From the NCBI GenBank assembly GCA_963920705.1, contig OY987226.1, forward strand, positions 10,666,501 through 10,730,500: 64,000 bases of DNA, given 5' to 3'. Under the pieces are notes generated by a model. The model saw nothing but the letters and a program-made list of their open reading frames with translations, was not told the DNA's origin and did not search any database. The translations under genes were made by a program, and so were the position numbers. The DNA comes from Odiellus spinosus. Its lineage: Eukaryota; Arthropoda; Arachnida; Opiliones; Phalangiidae. This document shows, piece after piece, positions 1-12,172 of the stretch (within the stretch, counting starts at the first letter, position 1; each line of letters begins with the position of its first letter).

Positions 1-3
1 TAC

Positions 4-3000
4 CTTAAACTCGAAATGTCCTGCTTAATCTCCAACAAGTCATCTTCATTTACCCCATCTTGCCTTAGTGTAAGTTTGCACTGATGAATGTACCGACTGA
101 CCAGTAACTTCATGGTTTCCTTTAATTAAATGTGAATTCGAAGTTTAGATCTATTCTTGAGATTTATTTGTTACCTTTCCAAGTGACCTACTTGATAATT
201 GTCAATGGGAATATCATCTTGAATATCTGAGTCCTGGTTACACCCAAAACTTCCCATGTTCTGAATTTAATGTTCAAATATGAATATTTTAATTATTAAA
301 AGAATATACGACGAGTTGATTAAATACCTCGTTCTGGGTGGGCGTATTCTCAATTTCACTTTTCTTAAAACTCTGCCAAATATCATTCAAAGTAGTATAA
401 AACTGGTAGACAGATTTGGGACTTATTATTAAATTGAATGGTGGTGGTAGTGTTGAACCGTCGTCGAAAAATCCTAGCCATAGCTTGGATCTGGCAAACT
501 TCCATTCCATATCGGCTTGATTCTGTAAAAAGATTCACCCCTATCTGCGTTAGAATTTGCCCCTTTAAAATCATCTTCCTTTCAGCACATAGCCTAGTTT
601 TCACTGTACAATTTCTAATGGTACGTCGTCTCCGACTTTAAAGGGGCTATAAAAATCGCAGATGATCCCTTTAAAGAATCCAAAAGCTATAGAAACAGGC
701 TCGAGAATTTACCGTTATGACTTCGAAAGATTTTGTCATCATGGCAATAAGCATATTGACCAGAACGATAATTGTGATGACGTGGTAGCCAAGGAATAAG
801 CCTTCCCCCAACGTCTCGATGAAGGTATCGTCTTCAAAAAGATCCGTACTTTTACGAGTCGTAATACCAAATAGGGTCCAGAAGAGGTGGCCAAATGTAC
901 CGGTCATACTATCCAACATTTAATTTTATATTATTGGTACTAGCTGTGGCATTTTTAAAAGGTTGACAAACCTGCTAAACGCGTCCGGGTTCTTTGCGCA
1001 AGTTAATGTGACAGTTTCGCCTCCATGCTCGTAAGTTTGACAATGTTCTATATTGGAATCGTAAGACCAGTATAACTGGTACAAACCCAAAACAAAGGAG
1101 ACCAATACTAGGAAGAATGTGAATAGAAACTTAGCAATGTCCTAGAAATTCGTGGCACGTGTTAATAGCAAATACAAAAGAATTGTTTAATGTCTAATTA
1201 CCTTGAACATGCACCCTAAAGATATTTGCAAAGGCCCCAAATGAGGATTTGTTTGAAAAAGGTAAATTATTCTGGCGAAACTGAAAACGTTAGCAATAGC
1301 GAAGATGGCTTCCGCGATTAGGGTTGGATCGTTATCGGGCCAATGACCTCGATCTTGGAGTTTGAGTCCGTAGCGACCAGTAGAAACCAGGACGGACGCG
1401 ATGCCTTTCAGAGAGAATGACGCGATATATGATGTTAGCATCAAGAAATCTAACCAATTCCAGTACTGACGAACGTAATCGTCAATACCCTCTGACCATA
1501 TCTCTTTACATTCGCCCCAAACCATCCCTGTAAAAGTTCACAGTGGATTGTTATTGTTGCTTGAAATTAAACTGATAAGTCAGACGTTAGCTCTTTACCA
1601 ACAACCCAGAAGAAAATTAACCACTCCACGGCGGTCAGTGGTGGACCTCTGACGTGTTGAGTGGCTCTATCGTTGCTAAAAGTTGCTATGAGTAGGAGAA
1701 GGAGAAAAAACGCGAAAGAAGCAGTCCGATGGACGAACTTGACGAAAGGCGAACGTATCATCCGACCAAATTTAGTTTTGGGCAAGATCAAGTAGTAAAG
1801 GGACACTAAAGGTAGTCCAAACATCAATCCCAAGCAAACCAAAACTTTCATGGGCAAACTACTTTGACGCCATATCGGAATACCGTCGTACCATATGCTG
1901 GATAATAGTTGTTGACAATTGGGATGAGCTACAAACTTAGAAAACGAAACGTTATTCATTAGGTTGTGACTGAAAGTAATTTATGACATACTTGTTTTTG
2001 TTCATATTTTATGGCCAGTTTCAATCTGGCAAAGCTTGTGGATAATTTTGCCTCGCCCTCACCGTCATCATCATCATCTTCGGAATCCGACTCAGACTTT
2101 TTATCCATGACAGAAATTACTTCCTCGGTACTTCGACAAAGGTTCAACAAGTCGCACGTGAATTTTCGACACTGCTTGCTAAGTTCCAGATAAATCGATT
2201 TGAATTCTGGCTCCTCTTGGGCTAAGTGAGTCAGCTCCCAAGATAACTTATTGAAAAAAGAATGAAACAATGAAAATTAGTTTTAATTTTGAAAAAGTCA
2301 CTGGAAATGTATTTACCTTGAAGGCTACTAGAATGGGGTCACTAGAGGTCAAAGATATCCAAGCAGGTGAAGCCAAAGCTCTATATACGTGAATCCGTTT
2401 CAAGGAATACCTTAAACCATCGGTATGCTTGCCCATTTGACATTTTTGGCATTCGCAGTTCAAGAAATGAGGCTTTTCGATCATGGCCCCTCTGTTCAAC
2501 AACAATTGGAGGATTTCGAACTGGTTGCAATGAGCCGCGAGTATCACCGGCGATATATCGGGCGAGTAGTCGTAGCTTTCTTCGCCCGCTTTTCTCACCT
2601 AAATATTCAATTTTAGTTTCTAAGTTCTTAGTTTGAAATATAATGGGGCTCACTGACATACCTTGTACCAGCCACTTGCTAACATATCCGTTGTGATACT
2701 TGGGTGATCTATGAGCATTTCCACCATACCGTAGTGACCTTCCCTTATAGCGTACAGTAAAGCGTCACCAATGAAAACATTGTCCTGTTGAAGAAGTATT
2801 TCGACGATTTCGACGTTTTCATTGTCGACAGCTATTTGAATGGCGCTACGTACACAAAATGTGTTATATAATAATTAAAAACTTTAAAATGGTCATTATA
2901 CGTGTACCTGCGACCCAACATATCCGTACAGTTGACATTGACTGGGTTCGGTGGCTGTAGACATCGTAAAATCGTATGTTTATCACCCCTTTCAGAAGCT

Positions 3001-3122
3001 TCGAGAAAGGCTCTTTCTTTAGGATCCATACTCCAACCATCTTTAATAGGTTCCAAAGTGGTCCTGGTTCTAATACCACCCTGTAGTTCACCCACGGTAG
3101 AATATTCGCTAGATTGGCTCAT
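4..3122 (-). CDS. TRPC-family cation channel, 3' end outside window
   Basis: Eleven exons read from high to low coordinate: 3122-2908, 2845-2662, 2598-2317, 2246-1992, 1935-1599, 1527-1202, 1141-972, 908-713, 522-328, 260-192 and 119-4. All ten joins keep frame with GT-AG introns and give 781 residues. The last exon ends in phase 2 at a donor, so the C-terminal tail lies beyond base 1. Seen: N-terminal ankyrin-type repeats (about residues 20-190, with [10 protein letters not shown] and PVILAAH), a CxCxxC-type Cys cluster near 175 (NCECQKC), an acidic loop ([13 protein letters not shown]), [18 protein letters not shown] before the membrane domain, and six hydrophobic segments. The pore helix has the TRPC LFW motif (598-600), S6 is [15 protein letters not shown], and the TRP box EWKFAR is at about 661-666, followed by PPPFN. 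Family knowledge: tetrameric, phospholipase-C-linked, Ca2+-permeable plasma-membrane channel. [13 protein letters not shown] and the extracellular Cys pair look closer to vertebrate TRPC4/5 than to fly trp or trpl. Orthology (TRP-gamma or another TRPC) is not settled. Confidence 0.95.
523..712 (-). mobile_element. Small foldback element filling TRPC intron 8
   Basis: The 190 bp intron between TRPC exons 8 and 9 is mostly an imperfect inverted repeat. The left arm (about 538-572) contains TATCTGCG and CCCCTTTAAAATC. The right arm (about 633-678) contains GACTTTAAAGGGG, CGCAGATGATCCCTTTAAAG. A related half-copy with TTTAAAGGGACTATCTGCG lies at about 10634. The terminus resembles the TTAA-flanked MITE ends found later in the window. 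Inference: an old MITE insertion that now makes up nearly the whole intron. Confidence 0.55.
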
Positions 3123-3636
3123 TTTGAGGTTTAATATAAATTCAATATGGTTGTATTCGTTTTAAGAACTCTTACTCATCTTCAAAACGAAAATGACACC
3201 TTATTATTATCGGATAGGAGTTAAGATGTCTTCCTACGGTTTCAAATAACCTTTAATCTAATTAATGGTAAGCTGTCTTGATGTTTAGTTGGAATATATC
3301 TTATTTGTATAGTAATAAGTTTAAAAGATGTGTGGTTTATGCTTTAAAGGTGTTTTACTACACTTTTTTGGCTTCGGTCGTACGTGTCGTCCGTTTTCCT
3401 TGTTCGAATTTCGCGCGAAGATTCCCAGACATGTGATTTGGACTTTCCTCTGATTGGTGTCGCCTCTAGCGGCGAGTAAAGAAAAAAATGAATTTATTTA
3501 CAGCCGATCGCGAGTGAGAATGCTGCCCTTAAAATTTAGTGAACTGAAATTATCTTAATTAAATTAATAGTAATTTTGATTTTAATATATATTTGACGAC
3601 ATATTGTGTAAGAATTAAGCTCGTTAACCTGCAAAA
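3123..3636. promoter_or_regulatory. Divergent promoter region between TRPC and zinc-finger genes
   Basis: The start codons of the two genes lie 514 bp apart, head to head. About 3371-3510 is CpG-rich against an AT-rich background. It holds a perfect palindrome TTCGCGCGAA at 3410-3419, whose overlap TTTCGCGC fits the E2F consensus. An inverted CCAAT box (GATTGG) lies at 3452-3457, and the near-palindrome CGCCTCTAGCGGCG at 3461-3474. No clear TATA box was assigned for either gene. Untranslated exons cannot be excluded, so the transcription starts are not placed. Confidence 0.6.
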
Positions 3637-6600
3637 ATGACGGATTCAAACCCAGAAAGGTCAGTGAAGTGAGTGAACGATAATGTATTATAATTTTCTC
3701 TAAACAAGCCTTGGTGGTTTGAACCAGGCCGGTAGCTAATTTACTATTTATACGTAGGCCAAATTTAATTTTAAATATTTTTTAGAGTTTTAGAGAAATT
3801 ACGCTTCTCTATTCAAACATCGAACAACGTTTGTGTGGAGTCAAATATGGAGACAATAAATCAGGATTTGAAACGAAAGGGGAAAAAACCTCGAGTGAAG
3901 TTAGTGCCAGTTTTGATCCCTGTTATTGATTACGATGACAGTGATTCTAATGATTCAAATGATGACCATGATAAATCGCAAGTGACCTTACCAAATGTTG
4001 GATCTGTAACTTTGAAAACGCCCAAAAATATTCAAGATTTAAGTACATTCAAACTACTCGAAGATAGCCAATTTAGCCCAATTAATCCCTTACATGAAAG
4101 TGCCACAAACTCTAAACAATGCAACTCTCTCTATGTACTTGATAAAGATGGTAAATCCAAATCTAAAGTGACTTTACCACCTGGCATGACCTTTAACACA
4201 GGTATCAAAGATAACTCTAAGACCTACAATAGAATAGCCAAAGTTACACCTAAGACTCCCATCAGTGTGATTCCGAATGAACCCAATATGTCTCATACAA
4301 CAACTAACATTACGAGTAAACCAAGACACATTGGTATTAAGTCTCACACCAGTGAAATAACAAGTGAACCCAAGACGTCCCATACAACGACTAACATTAT
4401 GAGTAAACCAACAAACATTGGACATAAGACTACCAACAGTGAGATTCCCAGTGAACCCAAGACTTTCAATACAACAACTAACACCACGAGTAAACCGAGA
4501 CATGTTGGACCCAACATAATAACAATAAGAAAACAAGAACAGCCTGTTCATGATAAATACAAGACTAAGAGCACGCAATGCTCCGAATTACAGCAAGAAG
4601 AAATAGAAAATGATGTTGGGAAATTAAAAATTGTGTCTTTAGTGAGTGGACACGAACAAGTCAGCGCTGCCATGACTGGTTCATTTCTGTCTACTGCAGA
4701 CTGTGATCTGACTGTGAGAAAAACTAGATCATACTCCCGAAAAAATCCTGTTGTGACCAAACTAGTGGATAAGTCAGGGGAGGCAGTTAGACTTACAAAT
4801 TTGAACGTTGTCCAGACTCCCAACTACAACACCCTGAATGCTGAAAAGGCGAAATCAGTGGATCTTAAGAGTTACATTGAGTTCTTGTCTGAATTCCTGG
4901 ACTTTCCAAAGACCACAGTGGAAACCATAGCCAAACTCAACTTGAGTATGAGTCTGAACAAGTTCCCACGCTCGGAGTTCAGATACATGTTAGTTAATTG
5001 CGTTCTGTATAGTAATGTGACATTTCTTTCTACAATTGATCCCTATTTTTAACTTATAGACGACCTTTGGAAAATGGTGAGATCACATGTCCAATTTGTG
5101 AAAAGGGGTTTCCAATAAGGGCCGCTCTTAGGAAACACGTTATGGTACATGGTTCAATTAAATTTTCAGGGAAAATGTTAAAGACAATCCAGTTTTTTTA
5201 CATACATTTTAAAATGTTATAAATGACAGTGTTCAACATTTAAGGTGTCCTGTTACCACCTGTAATTGTCCTTCACAATTATGTCCTATTTACCATTATA
5301 TCCTTCACCATTGGGATATGTCCTATTTACCACAAGTAATTGTCTTTCACCATTAAGATATGTCCTATTTAGCACAAGTAATTGTTATTCACAGTTAAGA
5401 TATATCCTATTTACCACCAGTAATTGTTCTTCATTACTTTTAATCACAGATAATTGTGCTTTACAATTAAGATACTTTAAACCACAAATAATTGACTTTT
5501 ACAATTCCAAAAATGCTCTACTGCTTAGCATGTGCAATTTTCTACAAAATTCAGATGTGTGTCATATTTAACACAAGTAATTGCCCTTCATGGTTATGTC
5601 ATATTTACCCACAAATAATTGTCCTTTGCTGGTAAGACATTTACCTGAACGAATTGAGCTTCAGTTATGCCCAGCTATTTACTCCAAACAAGAATAGATT
5701 TAACACAAGAATATTGCCCTTACCAAAAAAAATTAGTCTTAAGGGGTCTTGTGGAAGTCTTTCATTACTTCAATAAGTCTTGGGGAAGTCTTAAAGACCA
5801 CAAGTAATATCCTACTACCCTTTTTTTTTTTTTTTTTTTTTTTTGTCAAAACTCTGGATTGTCTTAAATTGGTCATACTTTTTCTATCCTGTGGTGGCAC
5901 CTTTTTGTTACCATCAAAGCCATTAAAGGTCAAATTTTAAGGCGGTTAACAATTGACTAGGCTTCGCCCCATCATAGTAAAATTACATCCCCTTTAATTT
6001 TCAAATGCATTTGATTCCATGATGTTGTTGCTTTAACTGTCAAATTTTTTCTTCACAAGGTAGATCATGGAATTGATTCAGCCTTCCAATTCCCGAAACT
6101 GATGGGACTGATAAAAATCTTTACCGGTCAAACTTTGTACCAAATTGAAGAATTAAAACATTATAGAAACATATTGGACGAAATTCTCAATTATCCCAGG
6201 TGGAAATCAAAGAAAAGGAAATCTAAAGTCGACGCAAACAAAACTGATAAAACTGTGTTAAATGAACCAAATGCAACTAGCGAACCAGTTACTAAAAATA
6301 CTTCAGAGATTGAAAAAGCAAATGAAACAAATACTCCTAAGACACCAATTGTACCATCAAACACACCAAGTACTTCCGGAAAAAGTAAACCACCTTTAAC
6401 CTTGTCAGTTACCAAATGGCTGCGCAACCATAGATTGCCAAGAACTATTAGTCAACCAAACATAGTCTTAATCAGTGGAAACTATAAAGACCAAATTTCC
6501 AATAAACATTTGTTGGCCATTCAAAATGACATGAAAAAAATTGATGAAAAAAGTAACAACAAATACTCGGGAAATGTAAAAATTGTGTCCAAAACCAAAC

Positions 6601-9600
6601 CATTGAATTTGAGGAGAAAAGTTGATGCTGGTATAAATAAGGCTGGTTCTGGTTCAGAATCTAACGATGATGAATTCTGCGAAGATGCTTATGAAATGAG
6701 TAGAAGGAGCTATTTTCGTTCTTTCAAAGAAATTCCAAAAGAAAGGTAAGTAATTCCTAATGGAAAAAGTATTACCTTTTCTGTCTGCTCAATTGGCATT
6801 GGACATTTTACTTGCCTACTATGGGAACATGCAGGACTTTTGAACTGGACCCTAATGAACTCTTGTACTCATTCCTAATAGACTTATATTCATTCCTAAT
6901 ATACTCTTACATGGTACTATCTCCAAATAGACTATTACGTTGTTAAATTTGCAATTATTCTCTTCTACTCATTCCTAATGGAATCTTGTACTTGTTCCTA
7001 ATGGACTATTAATACTTGTTAGGCATTAGGGTACAGGTGTAGAGCTTCCCAAGTATAATAAGAATCATCCTAACAACTTGGTTAATTCCATTAGATACTT
7101 TTGCAACATTTGCCCTTTTAAATGCGAGGAAGTGGAAGTATATTTCAACCACCGTTTATCGCATATTCCTCAAGCACAGTGTCCTCTGTGTCTACTGTTC
7201 CTACCAGGCATTAATGGTTTATTCACGCATTTGGAGGTCGAGCATAGTTCCGAAAGCGGATTAGATGATGAAAACAATCTAGTTATAACCAGTAAAAGCG
7301 ATAAAGATGGGAAACAACTAATTGTACCGGAATCGCACTACCAACCTCCTGAAGACCAAGTTACCATCGAATATCACTGCCAAGGATGTGGTTTCTTCAC
7401 TTTGGAGTACGAAGTATACCTGGAACATGTCAAATCTGAACACACAAAACCGTGCGATTGTAAAATATGCAAACAGGCTTTTAATCACGAGTTGGAAATG
7501 ATTGAACACATGAAGGTGAGTTTTGTTCAACTTAACATGGTGACCAGACTTCCTCCATTCCCTATTATTTAATATATATATATATATATATTTTTTTTTT
7601 TTGTCGGTATCTTCATATTATATCCTTTTTTCAATTTTTTCCCCTATATTTTCCAATTTTTCATCTTTTATTGATCGCCACAGTCTAGGAGTTTCCAACC
7701 AATGCCGCATTGAGCGAACCCACGTTCTGGCAATTCTGAAATTCGTTTTCATTATCACTTTACCTCTCACCCCGCCGCAAAATTTTTACAATTTCCTTTA
7801 AAATGTCTAATTATTTATAGTATATGATTTTCATATTCAATTTAAAACTTAGAAGCATTGTTCCTATTATTTGTCATATATTTTCATGTTATTTCTACTT
7901 TATTGTTCTATAACTTGCCTCTGAATTTTCCAACTTTTTCCTATAAAAAATTCAAATCATTTCCCAGGTCACCCTCGTCGTATTCGTACAAAGCTTATTC
8001 CTGGGGCAACTAAATGATATGAATTACATTCATTTTCCAGATATGCGAAGTTCAACAAAAATACGTTTTTAATAGTGAGAAATATAACAGAAAAGATTGC
8101 GGACCATATACTTGCTCGTATTGTCAGCGAGTATTTGAGAAGAAGGGAATTTTTATGATTCATTTAGCTGTAAGTTCAATTTTAAATTGAATCTGGTTCA
8201 GAAATTATAAAAAAAATTGAATTTTCTTCTTCAGAAACACAATGTCGATAGATATTTTTGCGTGTTTTGTAAAGAAGGTTTTTTCAAGAAAGCCATTTTA
8301 AAAAAACACTACGCCGACCAACATGAATTTGGTTGTAACAAATGCAAAGTTGAGTTTACCAATACCAAAGATTTATGGAATCATCGATTTAAACACGAGA
8401 AAAAATACGTCTTGGTCTGTGAATTTTGCGGCAAATCTTTTAATAACAAGGCTTATTACAAAGATCATCTCAATTGGCACAAAGGAATCAAAACGTAAGT
8501 TTCTCTCGTTTCACTCATTCTCAGGCTCAAGGGAACTTAGCATTGACTCGTTTCTTCTTTACGAGATTTAACATTGCCAATCCAGTTTATCATTTACAAT
8601 TAAGCCAACTTTATTTTAATGAAAGTACAGAAACACCTTTATTTCAGGCACACTTGCAAATTTTGCGGTGAGAAATTTTCCTACTACACTGCGTTGGAAG
8701 TGCATCGCTACAAAGTCCATGCGGACCAATTAGATAAAAGCTTCTTATGCAGTCATTGCGGCATTCAATATAAAGTTCACAAACGTCTTTACAGTCACAT
8801 ACGATTAGTTCACGAAGGTGTCAAAAAACCACACGAAATGGGCCCAATGAAAGACCCTAATTGGCGCAAAAGAAAACGGGTCAGGAAAAATTTTGGCCCA
8901 TCAGCCCCTCGGCGGATACGCGACGCCACGACTGGTAAATTGGTTGCCAGGGATAGTTTAGTTGGACCTCGTGTAAGACGACGCGTTCGAGACCCCGTAA
9001 CTGGTAACTTGGTCTCCAGAGAAAATATATCTAAACCGCCTCCTAAACGTCGTTTTAGGACATCCCCGCTTAAGAAACGAATAGTTAAAGAAACTTTAGA
9101 TTGCGAACATTGCGGTAACGGCTTCTCTTTACCTTCCGAATTATGGAAACATATGGAAACCCATAAAGATGTTAGCAATTATCAATGCCAATACTGTCAA
9201 CTGTATTTCACTAGCCCAACTAACTTGTTCACGCATATCGAAATGAAGTATTGCGGGCAAATTACAACCTTAACCATTGATAGCCTCAAAGAGGAAGTGG
9301 TTACGGATTCTGACGAAGAGTACGCACCTCCAAAGAAAATGGTTCGGGTATTTTACACTAAGTCTAACGAGCAACTGACGAGTACGAGTAGTAGTCAACA
9401 TCAAAATTACACAATTGCTAGACCTACTATTCTGAAGTTAGAGGCCGACCGAGGTCAAGTTGTGTACGCTACTGACCCTGGTACAAGTACCAATGGGAAT
9501 TTTGAGGAAGAAATCTCCTTGGCAATAGATTCTGTTGTTGAAACGGAACCGGTTGTTACTGAATCTGATAATGTTTACGTTGAAAGTCAAGTTATTGAAA

Positions 9601-9692
9601 GTGTACCACCCATTGGTGGATCTTATATTATAGTGTCTCAGAATGAGCACGAGCAGTACCCTAATTTTAATTACTACCAGGAATTTATATAA
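3637..9692 (+). CDS. Multi-C2H2 zinc-finger protein, eight exons, about 1,283 aa
   Basis: Exons: 3637-3659, 3786-4988, 5060-5144, 6060-6745, 7095-7515, 8041-8169, 8235-8494 and 8648-9692; 3,852 nt in frame, TAA at the end. The start is the ATG at 3637, because exon 2 is open upstream of its first internal Met and joins in phase. About 13 C2H2-type fingers are visible: one near residue 419 (CPICEKGF), three or four in exon 5 (CNICPFKC, CPLCLLF, CQGCGFF, CKICKQAF), and the rest in exons 6-8 (CSYC, CVFC, CNKC, CEFC, CKFC, CSHC, CEHC, CQYC). The fingers spanning exons 3/4 and 6/7 gain their last His only after splicing. Residues 1-400 are Ser/Thr/Lys-rich and apparently disordered, with a 29-residue tandem repeat from about 173. 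There is no BTB, KRAB or zf-AD domain. The C-terminal 150 residues are acidic and finger-free. Probable nuclear DNA-binding regulator; no specific orthologue recognised. Confidence 0.93.
4279..4518 (+). repeat. In-frame 87-bp tandem repeat in zinc-finger gene exon 2
   Basis: Nearly three copies of a 29-codon unit with the pattern EPxxxxTTTNxxSKPxxxG followed by SEI(T/P)S, at about residues 173-252. The copies differ at both silent and replacement sites, so this is an old duplication kept in frame. It lies in the disordered N-terminal part, away from the fingers. Function unknown. Confidence 0.85.
5145..6059 (+). repeat. Zinc-finger intron 3 with a degenerate 42-bp tandem repeat
   Basis: About 5240-5640 repeats a degenerate unit near 42 bp built from TGTCCTATTTACCACAAGTA and ATTGTCTTTCACCATTAAGA, with decayed copies at the 3' side. 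It is followed at 5717-5806 by half of a dispersed element that also occurs at 56.3 kb, and by a 24-T tract at 5821-5844. The intron ends in a pyrimidine tract and CACAAG at 6059. Confidence 0.7.
6746..7094 (+). repeat. Zinc-finger intron 4 with short degenerate repeats
   Basis: Between about 6840 and 7020 the phrase ATTCCTAAT(A/G) recurs with CTTGTACT or GACT(A/T)TT, forming a degenerate tandem repeat. The acceptor was placed at 7093-7094 because only that AG restores frame to the exon-5 finger. It is preceded by a branch-like CCTAAC and the weak tract AATTCCATTAG. Confidence 0.6.
7516..8040 (+). repeat. Zinc-finger intron 5 with AT microsatellite and poly-T
   Basis: An (AT)n run of about 20 bp at 7571-7590 is followed directly by a run of 12 T. 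The rest is pyrimidine-rich unique sequence ending in the acceptor CATTTTCCAG at 8040. No coding signal. Confidence 0.7.
8931..9045 (+). repeat. Duplicated basic linker between fingers 11 and 12
   Basis: The linker has two copies of a roughly 23-residue basic unit, RRIRDATTGKLVARDSL and RRRVRDPVTGNLVSRENI, then KPPPKRRF. This spacer is unusually Arg-rich and could act as a nuclear localisation or DNA-contact segment. That role is inference. Confidence 0.7.
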
Positions 9693-9747
9693 ATATTCTG
9701 TAAATATGTACACCTGTGTGTTCAGGTTTGTTGTCAAAATTTTTGTA

Positions 9748-9753
9748 AATAAA
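9748..9753 (+). terminator. Poly(A) signal of zinc-finger gene
   Basis: A canonical AATAAA lies 56 bp after the stop codon and is followed by a T-rich stretch (GCTTTTTTCTTTAG), as expected of a cleavage and polyadenylation site. The short 3' UTR is consistent with this. Confidence 0.7.
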
Positions 9754-12172
9754 TGAAAAGTTTGCTTTTTTCTTTAGTTCAAATCCTTTTTTATTATCAA
9801 AGTTAATTTTTGATATGTCTGGAATTCTTATAAAATATAGACGTAATATTTGGCGGGCTTTAGTTATGCTACCTCATAGTTCCCGAACCCCCTTCTATGG
9901 GAGAGGGGTAAAATAGACAACCAATTTTTTTTTGGCCTCTCCCGTCAGCAACGTCAGTTCAAGAGAGCCAGTAAGGTATTTGTAAAGTTTCGTAGGTTTT
10001 GGGAGTTGGAGCTCTTCTCTTGTTTTTATGAGTCGGTGAACACAGTAAAGGGAATAATACGTCCAACATTCCGTCTTTATTTATATATGAATTCCTGCTT
10101 ATGCTAATCATGTAAGATCTATCTTCAACGAAGCTAGCTGCAATTTTTTATTTGTAAATAAACTGTAAATTTATTCCTGAACTATATTTTGATTATTTAA
10201 AACTTTGTAGGCAAAGTTAAGTGTTCTCCTCATTCATATATGTTCTTTGCGTCATATACCAAAAATTTTCCGAGTACGATATAAATATTCATATCTCGCA
10301 GGAAAATGTTTCCTCTTTATCTATGTTGCTAATGGGGTTTCTTTGCAATTAAAACGCGTATAACTTGAACTTATAACCCGTTCTAATATATTTCTAAACT
10401 TCATAAAAGATTTAAAAATACTTCCTGTATATTCGAAGTTGTTTGTGTTTATAAAGGGAAACGAAGAGCTAATAATAGAAGAACTTTTGTTCTTATATAA
10501 GATTTTTTTTTTCACAGTTTTTAGGCGACATTTTTGTGCTTAAGTTCTGAAGTTTCGTTAGGTTTGAATTCCGGTGTGTGGTGAATTTGGGCCAATAATA
10601 TTATTTTAGCTATATAACAATTCATTTCTTTAAAGGGACTATCTGCGTTTTTTAAAGTCGCCTTCTTTTGTTGCTTAACTGCCGATGTTGGCTATATCAA
10701 ATTATATAGTCTAGCTAGGCTGTGTGCAAAATAGAAGATTTAGGGCAATTCTTATTTGTAAATGTTAATATGCACGTACTACAATAAACTCTCCAAAGGT
10801 TTCACGGTTAGTTAGACTCCACTAAACCTAAATCAGTTTCAAAGAAATTTTAGACTAGTGAATTGCTCTTTCGGTTCACGTGCCATCTCAGACAAACTCT
10901 CATTTGCATCAGCAATTGAGTTTAATGTTTTAAGGCAAATTTTAAACCAAATCGATTAAAAGTATTCCGTTAATGAACATAAAACATACACACCAAGAAA
11001 AAAACATTCACACTAAATATATGGTACCATAAGTTCATAACTTATGAGTGTATTTAAAAAAATAGTTACTATAAAAATAACGACAAATGTTTTTTTAATA
11101 AAAATACATACTTTTATTAATCCCGAAAAAAAAAAACAGCTCAATTATTTTGTTTTTGGTGAATTATTAAAATTGAGCCATTTGGATTTTGATTTTTGCT
11201 TTTAAATCGAGTATGGGAGAAAAAGTTTCTATGTACAACATATTGCATATATAAAATAAAACAAAACAATTTTACAAAGTCGACAGGTTGAGAAATCAGA
11301 CGGATAACGTGTACGTCAAACTACCTTCTGTTAAAGTTAACCTCACGTACCCGTAAGATTTCTCAATCTCTCTTATATAACAAAACACTGGATTATAGCT
11401 TCGCTTAGTCGTAAAACTAGGCTTTTGCTTTAAACTTTCAAAATAAGTAATATTTTACTTAATTATTAGTTTTTCAAAGCGATTATTTATAGTATTAAAC
11501 TAACTTTTGAGGCAGGTAGTTTTGAGTTCTTTTCTCTAATTTAGTAAATTCTTTGCCCCTAATAGTTTATAATGACGTCATGGCTTTTTATTTAAGGAGA
11601 AATATTACTAACCAATAAGAGTAATAAACTAAGATTTAAAAGCATTATACCCTAGAAAATGTTATCAATAAACTAATTTCCCAAAAAGGTTTTACAATAC
11701 ACCAAGTAGAAGTTTTTTCACATTATGTAACTTACCGGCGCACTCTGATTATAACCCAAGACAATGAGGAATTTCACCAATGCGCATTTGAATACTTAAC
11801 ACCGTTTTACGATAGGTTACCCTGTTCTGAACCAAGTGCGCGATGAAGTACTCTCATTGTTGAAGTAAACTGACCCAATAAAAAAACCCACAAGACTATA
11901 GGATTGATATTACGGACGTCATATTACGGAAATAAATAAAACACTTGATACAACTTTTAACATCAACAGGCTGAGCTAAAAGTGATGTTTAAAAAAATGT
12001 GATTTTGCACTCGCACATAAAAAAGGTTATCACGCACTCATACACAACGACATAAAAGTGTTTGGTTTCATTGTTTGTTTACGCAGTATGCACCAGGAAG
12101 TGTTTGAAACTTGGAACACTTTCCTTCTTCTGTGGCACTGTTTTGTTTTACATTTTAAGAAATTGATTAGTG
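9754..12172. other. Non-coding interval between convergent genes
   Basis: No open frame with coding character. Near 10634 lies TTTAAAGGGACTATCTGCG, matching one end of the foldback element in TRPC intron 8. The flanking genes converge here, so the interval must hold the 3' UTR of the minus-strand secreted-protein gene. Candidate minus-strand AATAAA signals (plus TTTATT) are at 11587-11592 and 11113-11118, but neither can be preferred. Confidence 0.5.

Noticed and set aside
175-191. Alternative TRPC exon 10 donor at GTAACA (exon to base 175)
   Set aside because: It would shift frame into a stop in exon 11. The upstream donor GTAGGT (exon end 192) gives a phase-0 join and the conserved MKLLVSRYI sequence.
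4174-4578. 134-codon minus-strand frame in zinc-finger exon 2
   Set aside because: Shadow of the repeat-bearing exon; the plus strand splices correctly into the finger exons.
5821-5844. Poly-T tract as a reverse-strand retroposon tail
   Set aside because: No retroposon body or flanking duplication seen; the neighbouring sequence belongs to the 56.3-kb foldback family.
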